From Oscillospiraceae bacterium (lineage in GTDB: Bacteria > Bacillota > Clostridia > Oscillospirales > Oscillospiraceae): 64,000 nucleotides of DNA. The position numbers and the translations under genes are program-made. The DNA lies in contig WRAB01000014.1 of the NCBI GenBank assembly GCA_009780435.1, positions 1 through 64,000 on the forward strand. Direction: 5' to 3'. Position 1 is the first letter of the stretch, and each line of letters starts with the position of its first letter. This document shows positions 35,556-42,768 of the stretch, piece by piece. The notes beneath the pieces are model-generated. The model saw only the letters and a program-made list of their open reading frames with translations. It did not search any database and had not been told where the DNA came from.

Positions 35556-36077
35556 TTACTGTGAGCTGCCAGCAATCCGAGCGCGTTTCCCCATAAATCG
35601 GGTCAGATAGTAGAGGGGTAGAATAAAGAACATAGAATACAAGGTCTGTAAGACGGCGACGCGGAGCAGGGCGAGGGGATTTACTCGATCAAAGACGAGG
35701 AAGGGGAACAGCTGGATGATGGCAACGGCCATAAGGGCCAGTGCCGAGCAGAGGAGGTAGGAGGGGAACCCGCGGCTGAGCAGATAGGTGGACAAAAGCC
35801 CGATGCCCATCCCCAGGGCGGTCAGGAGGAGGGTGAAGAGGACGGCTGTGTCGGCAAAGGCGGTATCCGAGAAAACGCCTGCCGCTAGACCGAATCCACC
35901 GCCCCAACTCGGGCCTTCAAATAGCCCTACACCCACCACCGCCAAGGGCAAGATCAGCGGGGCGATATCCCAGAGGCGGAGCCTGGAAAAAATCATGGTC
36001 TGGAGTACGTATAGGACAAAGAGTAGAGCTGCGTGGCCCGCGACGCGGATGATCCGGTTTTTTGTAGAATCAGACAT
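35556..36077 (-). CDS. mreD: rod shape-determining protein MreD
   Basis: The 173-residue membrane protein has five to six hydrophobic segments and the length, order and hydrophobic pattern of MreD, the small partner of MreC in the elongasome; sequence conservation in this family is low. The call rests mainly on its place between mreC and pbp2, with starts and stops 10-16 bp apart. ATG 36077 follows GGGAG. Confidence 0.88.
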   Translation of the reverse strand: MSDSTKNRIIRVAGHAALLFVLYVLQTMIFSRLRLWDIAPLILPLAVVGVGLFEGPSWGGGFGLAAGVFSDTAFADTAVLFTLLLTALGMGIGLLSTYLLSRGFPSYLLCSALALMAVAIIQLFPFLVFDRVNPLALLRVAVLQTLYSMFFILPLYYLTRFMGKRARIAGSSQ

Positions 36078-36087
36078 GGGATACTCC

Positions 36088-36927
36088 CTATTCTTCGCGA
36101 TCCATAATTTGGACGATAAATATCTGGATCAGGCGGTCCAGATCCACGATCGGTTCGATGGTGGCAAAATAACCGCCGCCATGGGGTTCCAAATATACCC
36201 CGGCAATTCGCCCGATGGTGAGTCCTTGCGGAATCCTGCCGCCGTAGCCAGAGGTGGTGATGGTGTCGTTTAAAAGAGGTGTCTCACCGCCGGGGACAAG
36301 GCTCAAGCGCAACTGATTATCCTGCATCAGGGCGAAATTGCCCTCCACCACGGCGGAGACCCCGGTACCCATCAGGCCGCCGAGTCGAATCGCCGGATCC
36401 AGAATAGTCTGGACAGTGGCCCAGGAGGTACCCACCTCTGTGACGCGCCCCACCAGTTCGTGCCGTTCCGTTATGACCGCGTCGCCCACGGCAATATGAA
36501 AATCCGCACCACGGTCAATGGTGAAAGCGGAGGTCCAGTTAGAGGGATCCCAACTGAGGACGTAGGCGTCCACATACCGCAACTGCTCTGTCCGATCAAT
36601 CAGGCCGATGAACTCCCGCAGGCGGATATTTTCCTCTCGAATCTCCTCCGCCTCCCGCGCCAGGCGCTGATAGCCCGCGATCTGGTTGCGCAGGGCGTAG
36701 TAGCGCTCCTCTAAGAGGTCGAAGTTGTGCATATAATCATAGGTCCGCTCCAAGGTGCGGACAATACCCCGGATCCCCGTCTCCACAGGGCGCATGACCG
36801 CCTGGACACCGTTTTGGATGAAATTCACCTGTCCGGCGGTGAGAAAAAGAGACATGACAGTGATAATCACAACTGTGGCGGTGATGGCGCCGATGACGGC
36901 GCCTCGGGTCTTAAAAAACTGTTTCAA
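36088..36927 (-). CDS. mreC: rod shape-determining protein MreC
   Basis: The 279-residue bitopic protein has an N-terminal helix (AVIGAITATVVIITVMSLFL), a coiled coil (about 70-105, ERYYALRNQIAGYQRLAREAEEI) and the two beta-barrel domains of MreC with DPSNWTSAFTIDRGA and IPQGLTIGRI. It links the cell wall synthases to the MreB scaffold and activates PBP2. The start is TTG 36927, overlapping the maf stop by four bases. mreB, normally just upstream in the operon, is absent here and must be elsewhere if present. Confidence 0.93.
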   Translation of the reverse strand: MKQFFKTRGAVIGAITATVVIITVMSLFLTAGQVNFIQNGVQAVMRPVETGIRGIVRTLERTYDYMHNFDLLEERYYALRNQIAGYQRLAREAEEIREENIRLREFIGLIDRTEQLRYVDAYVLSWDPSNWTSAFTIDRGADFHIAVGDAVITERHELVGRVTEVGTSWATVQTILDPAIRLGGLMGTGVSAVVEGNFALMQDNQLRLSLVPGGETPLLNDTITTSGYGGRIPQGLTIGRIAGVYLEPHGGGYFATIEPIVDLDRLIQIFIVQIMDREE

Positions 36928-37508
36928 AATAAAGTAACTCCCATTTCCCTTGCCATCAATACCACCCGATATAGAGGTAGGCCGATGACATTGGTCACAT
37001 CGCCTTCGATGCGCCGGACGAATGCCCCCGCCCGGCCTTGGAGGCCGTAGCTCCCCGCTTTATCCATAGGCTCTCCCGTGGCTATATAGGCGGAAATCTC
37101 CCGATCAGTGAGGTCTCGGAAGAATACGTCCGTGGCCTCTGTGGCGGTCAGCTCTGCACCGTCTAAGCGCATGGCCACGCCGGTGTAGACCGTGTGGCGC
37201 GCACCGGATAGGCGCCGGAGCATGGATGCGGCCTCGTCTGTGTTCCTGGGTTTGCCTAAAAGCGCCCCTGCTAGGCAGACCATAGTGTCCGCCGCTAAGA
37301 TCAACTCCCCCGGGGTCGCCGTATCCGCCACTTGGTGGGCCTTGGAGCGAGCGATCTCCCGGACGGCCTCGGCCGGGGGCATTTCCCCGGCCTCCATCTC
37401 CTCACCCGGCGCGGGGCGGATGATGAAATCTGTGAGGCCCGCCTGGACCAAGAGATCGCGTCTGCGGGGGGACTGGGAGGCCAGTATCAATCGAGTTATC
37501 TGTTTCAT
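36924..37508 (-). CDS. maf: Maf family nucleoside triphosphate pyrophosphatase
   Basis: The 194-residue protein starts with LILASQSPRRRDLLVQAG, the Maf signature, and has the catalytic and lid segments LAADTMVCLAG, RHTVYTGVAM and YIATGEPMDKAGSYGLQGRA. Maf proteins hydrolyse dTTP, UTP or modified nucleotides and were linked to septum inhibition. The ATG at 37508 directly follows the stop of the U32 gene, and its end overlaps mreC, so it belongs to the shape operon. Length and motif content are normal. Confidence 0.95.
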   Translation of the reverse strand: MKQITRLILASQSPRRRDLLVQAGLTDFIIRPAPGEEMEAGEMPPAEAVREIARSKAHQVADTATPGELILAADTMVCLAGALLGKPRNTDEAASMLRRLSGARHTVYTGVAMRLDGAELTATEATDVFFRDLTDREISAYIATGEPMDKAGSYGLQGRAGAFVRRIEGDVTNVIGLPLYRVVLMAREMGVTLF

Positions 37509-39596
37509 CTATTCTACACCCTTATAGTATCGCCCTCTGGTATACTCCCCCGGTTGGTAGCCGCCCAGACCGAGATAGCGTTCCAATACCTGTCGGCACT
37601 CCAAGGCGTTCTCCGTAGTGAAGGAGAGCCGGGCGCCCCACAGGCCGATGTCCATATAGTCAGCGGCCCGATCTGCTAAAAACAGCTTGCGGTTGTTGAG
37701 AATCACATTACGGCAGCCGGGGGCTTTTAGGATGGGGAAAGAAGCGCCTTTGCGGTCAGAGAGGGAGGCGGGGGTATCGCAGGCGCAGCGTTCTTTGGCG
37801 TTTGAGATGACACAGTTCTCTGTGATCATCAGGGGCAGTCTGCCGTAGGCGATGAGTTCTAAATCTATGGCCTTGTCCATATCCCGGATCTGGGCCAGGT
37901 TTAGCTCAAAGGAGGCGGTAGCGGAGACCAGACCGAATTCTTTCAAGGTCTCCAGAGCTTGTCCGTTGAAGACGTTTAGACCAAAATCTCCCCGGACGAG
38001 CAGCCCCGCCCGCTTGACCATATCGATATGGCCCAAATTGCCCACCAAGCACTGGGTGATTCCCAGGGTCTGGACTTGTTCCAATTGTTGTTTGATCTCA
38101 TCTCGTTCGTCATCCCAGATCACCGGGGGCAGGATGGCGGAGAAGGTCAAATGCTCCCGTTCCAGATAGGGTTTTAATACACGACCTCCGGCTAAAATCT
38201 CCTCCAGGGGCAGGTAGATGAGAGACGGGCGCATGTCTGCAATCTCGTCCGTCAACTGATTGAGGCGGTGGAGGGCAATATTGAGCTGGGGCGGATCCGT
38301 CCGCCGGGGGGGCGGATCGCCTGTGCGGAAGATGCCCTCGGAGCGAGGGGGTGGTTCCGCCCGCTTGATGGTCAACTCCTCTAAGAGTTCCCGGCGCATT
38401 TTGTTGAGTTCTGCCGACGCCAAGTTCAGGCCCGGATCCAGCACGATTTGAATATCTTGGCAGAGGTAGGGGGTGCCACCGGTCTTGCAGAGTTGGGTCT
38501 CCACCTGTGCGTGGGTCAATTCGTGAAATTCGGCGGGTTCTGGCCGGGGGCCTTCGGTTTTGATCACATTTCCCATCTCGTCGGAGACGGCCAATTTGGT
38601 CCGTTCGCCTTGTTTTAGCATGGCGTAAAACCGGATAGGAACCCGCTGGATTTCCGCGTTCAAATAGGCCCGCTTGATCTCTCGAAATCCTTTGGCCTCT
38701 TGCTTGTTGGCCTCGGTTCGCACCCCGAACATCTCCGGGCCTTTTTCGCCCTTGAGATAGGCGTCGGTGAAACCATCTCGAGAAAAGGCGGCGGTCAAGA
38801 GCCGGACTTCCTTTTCTGTGGGAGGACGCTCCTCCCGGATGGCGTTTGCGTAAACCCGGGTGGCGATGGCTGTGTATTCAGGCCGTTTCATCCGACCTTC
38901 GATTTTGAGACTTTTGACGCCAGCTTTTTCCAGATCCGCCAAGTGATCCGCCAGGCAGGCGTCTTTGAGGCTCAAGTGGGCCCCTGTGATCCCTCCTAGG
39001 CTGTAGGGTAGGCGGCAGGGCTGGGCGCAGAGCCCGCGATTGCCGCTGCGCCCCCCCAACATGGCGCTCATATAGCACTGGCCGGAATAACACATGCAGA
39101 GAGCCCCGTGGGCGAAGACTTCGATCTCAATGGGAGAGAGGTTACAGATATAGGCGATGTGGGGGAGGGAGAGTTCCCTGGCCAACACCACCCGGGAGGC
39201 ACCCATCTCGGCGGCCCGCCGCACGCCGTCGATGTTGTGGACGCTCATCTGGGTGCTGGCGTGGATGGGCATGTCCGGCACCGCCTGGCGGATGACCCGG
39301 ATCAGGCCCGGGTCTTGGATAATCAATGCGTCGACCCCGAGCCGGCTCACGGTTTTGGCCACCCGCTCCGCCAAGATGAGGTCTCGGTCGGTGGTCAGCA
39401 CGTTTAGGGTGACGTAGACCTTTACCCCCCGTACACGGCAATACTCCGCGGCGGGGGCAAGGGTCTCTTCTGTAAAATTTTTTGCACTCCTGCGGGCGTT
39501 GAAGCTGTCTAAGCCGAGATAGACGGAGTCCGCCCCGTTTTGCACGGCGGCAACGATGGCTTCGGGAGAACCGGCAGGCGCTAAGAGTTCTAACAT
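37509..39596 (-). CDS. U32 family protein (RlhA/YdcP-like) with DUF3656
   Basis: The 695-residue protein opens with ELLAPAGSPEAIVAAVQNGADSVYLG, the U32 start, and has the cysteine motif with CYSGQCYMSAMLGGRSGNRGLCAQPCR, which in RlhA helps bind an iron-sulfur cluster. The second half holds a DUF3656-like domain and a second U32-like repeat. Family members include RlhA, needed for hydroxylation of C2501 in 23S rRNA, and others called peptidases; the RNA-modification role is the better guess. The start is ATG 39596; the ribosome site is weak. It is the first gene of the maf-mre run. Confidence 0.85.
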   Translation of the reverse strand: MLELLAPAGSPEAIVAAVQNGADSVYLGLDSFNARRSAKNFTEETLAPAAEYCRVRGVKVYVTLNVLTTDRDLILAERVAKTVSRLGVDALIIQDPGLIRVIRQAVPDMPIHASTQMSVHNIDGVRRAAEMGASRVVLARELSLPHIAYICNLSPIEIEVFAHGALCMCYSGQCYMSAMLGGRSGNRGLCAQPCRLPYSLGGITGAHLSLKDACLADHLADLEKAGVKSLKIEGRMKRPEYTAIATRVYANAIREERPPTEKEVRLLTAAFSRDGFTDAYLKGEKGPEMFGVRTEANKQEAKGFREIKRAYLNAEIQRVPIRFYAMLKQGERTKLAVSDEMGNVIKTEGPRPEPAEFHELTHAQVETQLCKTGGTPYLCQDIQIVLDPGLNLASAELNKMRRELLEELTIKRAEPPPRSEGIFRTGDPPPRRTDPPQLNIALHRLNQLTDEIADMRPSLIYLPLEEILAGGRVLKPYLEREHLTFSAILPPVIWDDERDEIKQQLEQVQTLGITQCLVGNLGHIDMVKRAGLLVRGDFGLNVFNGQALETLKEFGLVSATASFELNLAQIRDMDKAIDLELIAYGRLPLMITENCVISNAKERCACDTPASLSDRKGASFPILKAPGCRNVILNNRKLFLADRAADYMDIGLWGARLSFTTENALECRQVLERYLGLGGYQPGEYTRGRYYKGVE

Positions 39597-39708
39597 AATG
39601 AGATCATTCCTTAGTATCGCTCGTATAAACATACCTGTCCTAACATATCACAATATAGTATACCACAAATCCCCTTTTTGGGAAATACAAAATTTTATGA
39701 AAAAGCGA

Positions 39709-39737
39709 TTGCGGCATTGCGCCCTTCGTGCTATGAT
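39709..39737 (+). promoter_or_regulatory. promoter of dnaD-like gene
   Basis: TTGCGG (39709-39714), 17-bp spacer, TATGAT (39732-39737). A hairpin GGGGTGGCGTC-CGC-GACGCCCCG follows at 39751-39772 in the leader. Confidence 0.6.
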
Positions 39738-39797
39738 AGCCACATAGTAGGGGGTGGCGTCCGCGACGCCCCGTTTCAAGCAAAGGATTTTCTTTAA

Positions 39798-40760
39798 ATG
39801 GAAGAGAAGCAGTTTCACTTACCGGATCAGGACAACCACTTCATATCGGGCCACGCCCTGGGTAAATTGCTCCGGCGGGCCGATGGTGATGCGACCCTGG
39901 TCTATCTATATATACTCCAACAAAAGGGCAATCTCTCCGTCCCGGGGGCCATGGAGGCTCTGCGGCTCTCGGAGCAGGCGGTCTACGCCGCTATCAGCGT
40001 GCTCTCCACCCTGGGATTGCTTGCCGGAGGCGGCGCTGCGGGCAAACAGCGTAAGGCGGCCCTCGAACGGGAGGAGACGCCCCAGTATACGGCGGCGGAG
40101 ATCGAACAGAACATCCGCACAGACACCTCCTTTTCTGCACTGGTCAAGGAGGTGGGCGGCATCTTGGGCAAAGTGCTCACTGCGCCGGATCTCAGTATCC
40201 TCATGGGTATCTACCACCACTTGGGGCTGCCACCGGAGGTGATCTATCAACTGGTGAGCCATCTGACCCGGGAGCACCAGGAGAAATACGGCGAGGGCAA
40301 ATACCCCACCATGCGGGGGATCGAAAAAATCGCCTATCTCTGGGCCAGAGACGATATCAAGACCCTGGATACGGCCATGGCCCACATAGATCGCAGGCGG
40401 GAACAGCAGAGCCAGATTGGCCGCATGAAAAAGGTGTTGGACATCAAACAGGACAAGCTGACCCCCACCCAGGAGAAATATTTATTCTACTGGCTGGACA
40501 TGGGCTTTGACCTGGAAGTCATCGCCCTGGCCTACGATAAGACAGTGGTGGCCACGGGGAAACTGAGCTGGAACTATTTGAACTCAATTCTCACAAACTG
40601 GCATCAGAAAAATCTCCACACCGTAGACGCCATCGAACAGACCGAGGGCAAAAGCCGCCCGCCGGGGAAAAAACCGGCCATGAAAAAACAGACCAACGTC
40701 CCGGATCGGCAGGAGATCGCCCGGAAGCAGCAGTTGTTGGATCGAATGGATGGGAAGTAG
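39798..40760 (+). CDS. DnaD domain protein (primosome/replication initiation)
   Basis: The 320-residue protein has an N-terminal winged-helix part (about 10-75: LGKLLRRADGDATLVYLYI, LSEQAVYAAISVLSTLGLL) and two DnaD-type C-domains: about 110-190 with GGILGKVLTAPDLSILMGIY, and about 205-275 ending in KLSWNYLNSILTNWHQKN. DnaD-like proteins help open the origin and load the replicative helicase. The DnaC/DnaI-like loader lies next on the same strand, so the two form the helicase-loading unit, although a 119-bp MITE-like element separates them. ATG 39798 follows AAAGGA. Confidence 0.9.
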   Translation: MEEKQFHLPDQDNHFISGHALGKLLRRADGDATLVYLYILQQKGNLSVPGAMEALRLSEQAVYAAISVLSTLGLLAGGGAAGKQRKAALEREETPQYTAAEIEQNIRTDTSFSALVKEVGGILGKVLTAPDLSILMGIYHHLGLPPEVIYQLVSHLTREHQEKYGEGKYPTMRGIEKIAYLWARDDIKTLDTAMAHIDRRREQQSQIGRMKKVLDIKQDKLTPTQEKYLFYWLDMGFDLEVIALAYDKTVVATGKLSWNYLNSILTNWHQKNLHTVDAIEQTEGKSRPPGKKPAMKKQTNVPDRQEIARKQQLLDRMDGK

Positions 40761-40826
40761 CGAGGAATACACGTTCAGGGGGCAATGTCTTTTGTGTGCG
40801 ACATTAGAAAATTTATAGTAGGCGGT

Positions 40827-40945
40827 GGAAAACACCCGCCGCCTGCGGGCGGCACCCTCTTTACGAAAGAGGGTGGGGTTTGTAGTATCCTTCGTCTTCG
40901 CCCTCTTTTTTAAAGAGGGTGGCTCCGCAGAGTCGGGTGTTTTCC
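40827..40945. mobile_element. MITE-like element with 12-bp terminal inverted repeats
   Basis: GGAAAACACCCG (40827-40838) and CGGGTGTTTTCC (40934-40945) are exact inverted ends of a 119-bp non-coding segment. Inside are a CACCCTCTTTACGAAAGAGGGTG palindrome split over 20 bases and a second CCCTCTTT/AAAGAGGG pair. No clear target duplication and no transposase are seen. It lies between the dnaD-like and dnaI-like genes. Confidence 0.65.
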
Positions 40946-40999
40946 TTATGCGCAACAAATTTATATTATCGGGATATTATACAAAAGGAGGCCACTCCA

Positions 41000-41998
41000 T
41001 TGGCATTAGACGGAAAAATACTGCGCCGGGCAAGGGCGCTCCATGCGGCGAAGAAAGCCCAGCGGGAGGCCGCTTTTCGGCAGCGGCGGCAGGGGGTCTA
41101 TGCAAAACTCCCCCGGGTACAGGAGGTTGACGCCTGTCTGCAAGAGACCATTCTGGAGACCATCCACATCGCCCTGGGATCAGAGCGGGCGGTCAACGCC
41201 CGGCTGGAGGAGATCGGCCAGAAGAATCAGACCCTCCAGGCCGAGCGTAGCGCCCTGCTTATCCAGGGGGGATTCGGTGCGGACTATCTGGACGAGACGC
41301 CACTCTGTTCCGCCTGCGCCGACACGGGCATTGACAATACAGCGATCTGCGCCTGTATTATGGCGATATACCGCACCCTCCAGACGGAGGAGCTGAGTAG
41401 CCTTCTAAATCTGGGCGAGGAGCATTTTGACGCATTTTCTCTCGACTACTACGACGACCGAACCATCCACCCGGATTTCGGCATGACGGCACGAGAGAAT
41501 ATGTCCATGAATTATCAGCTCTGCGCCAAATACGCCGACACGTTTGGGGACAAGTCGTGCAATCTATTCCTGACGGGTGATCCCGGCCTGGGGAAGACCT
41601 TTCTCTCCGCCTGTATTGCCAAAGTGGTGTCGGAGACGGGGTTCTCCGTAGTATACGACACCGCCGCCCATGTATTCTCCCGGTTTGAGGAGGACAAATT
41701 CCGCCGGGGGGACGACCCGGAGGAAGTCCAGGGCGACGTGGCCCGGTATCTGGACTGTGATCTGCTCATCGTGGACGATCTCGGCACGGAGATGACCACC
41801 AGCTTTGTCGTCAGTGTCCTGTATAACCTCATCAACACCCGATTGTTGAAAAAGAAGAAGACCATCGTGAACTCCAACTACAGCGTAGAGGCATTGAGCG
41901 GCATCTACACGCCGCAGATATTATCCCGCTTAGAGGGGGAGTATGAAGTGCTCACCTTTTTTGGGCAAGATATCCGAAAGTTAAAAAAGGGACAATAG
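41000..41998 (+). CDS. DnaC/DnaI-like helicase loader ATPase
   Basis: The 332-residue protein has an N-terminal helical part (about 1-95), a cysteine cluster CSACADTG...CAC (about 101-117) like the zinc site of DnaI, and an AAA+ domain with Walker A GDPGLGKTF and Walker B LLIVDDLGTE. It loads the replicative helicase. The start is TTG 41000, eight bases after AAAAGGAGG; the longer open frame enters the MITE-like element and has no ribosome site. It follows the DnaD-like gene, supporting a joint role in replication initiation. Confidence 0.9.
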   Translation: MALDGKILRRARALHAAKKAQREAAFRQRRQGVYAKLPRVQEVDACLQETILETIHIALGSERAVNARLEEIGQKNQTLQAERSALLIQGGFGADYLDETPLCSACADTGIDNTAICACIMAIYRTLQTEELSSLLNLGEEHFDAFSLDYYDDRTIHPDFGMTARENMSMNYQLCAKYADTFGDKSCNLFLTGDPGLGKTFLSACIAKVVSETGFSVVYDTAAHVFSRFEEDKFRRGDDPEEVQGDVARYLDCDLLIVDDLGTEMTTSFVVSVLYNLINTRLLKKKKTIVNSNYSVEALSGIYTPQILSRLEGEYEVLTFFGQDIRKLKKGQ

Positions 41999-42059
41999 GG
42001 GTACTCCCCTTTTGTGGGCGTGAGGACACGTCCGAAATTATGAGAGGAAGCGATTCGAA

Positions 42060-42641
42060 ATGAACATCTATCACGACATCAGCCCGGGGCGCATCCAACC
42101 ACACGACTTTGTTGCCGTCATCGAGATACCCAAGGGCAGCAAGACCAAGTACGAGATGGACAAAGAGACGGGACTCATGGAGATGGATCGGGTACTCTAC
42201 ACCTCCACCCATTATCCGAGCAACTACGGCTTCATCCCCCGCACCTACGCCGACGATGACGATCCCCTGGATGTGTTGGTCATCTGCTCGGAGGTGCTGC
42301 ACCCCATGAGCCTGGTCCGGTGCTATCCCATCGGCGTCATCCAGATGATCGACAATGGCCGGGCCGATGAGAAAATCATCGCCGTCCCCTTCGGCGACCC
42401 CACCTATAACGTCTACCGGTGCGTCCATGCCCTGCCCCGCCACGTCACCGACGAGATGCACCACTTCTTCACGGTCTACAAGGCTCTGGAAAACAAGGAG
42501 ACCGCCGTGGACGAGGTCATGGGCGACCAAGACGCCCTGCGGATTATTGAGCGTTCGATTAAGACGTATAACGATAAGTTCGGCGAGGTGCCGGATGTGC
42601 GGGAGAGCTGGAGACGGGAGCGGTTGGAGAGTGACCGGTGA
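42060..42641 (+). CDS. ppa: inorganic pyrophosphatase, family I
   Basis: The 193-residue soluble enzyme hydrolyses pyrophosphate made in biosynthesis. The family I metal site DDDDPLDVLV (about 75-84) and the conserved YPSNYGFIPRTY precede it, with GDPTYN and later helices as usual. Most Firmicutes use family II enzymes, so a family I PPase is the less common type here but occurs in Clostridia. ATG 42060 follows GAGAGGAAG. With PPDK in the same window, which releases or uses pyrophosphate, the PPi pool is likely to matter in this organism. Confidence 0.95.
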   Translation: MNIYHDISPGRIQPHDFVAVIEIPKGSKTKYEMDKETGLMEMDRVLYTSTHYPSNYGFIPRTYADDDDPLDVLVICSEVLHPMSLVRCYPIGVIQMIDNGRADEKIIAVPFGDPTYNVYRCVHALPRHVTDEMHHFFTVYKALENKETAVDEVMGDQDALRIIERSIKTYNDKFGEVPDVRESWRRERLESDR

Positions 42642-42668
42642 TCTGGTAGAGTGAGAGAAAAATAGGCA

Positions 42669-42713
42669 AAGCCCAAAGCGGATTGCTTCCCTTGCAGTGT
42701 CCGGTTTGGGCTT
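42669..42713. terminator. terminator between ppa and the repeat protein gene
   Basis: AAGCCCAAA (42669-42677) and TTTGGGCTT (42705-42713) pair with a long, partly structured loop; the sequence TTGTTGCTTTT follows. It lies between convergent genes. Confidence 0.55.
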
Positions 42714-42768
42714 GTTGCTTTTCTCCATGTCTTGGTTGCGTTCTCTTTAAGTTGTTTGGTGCGCGATC

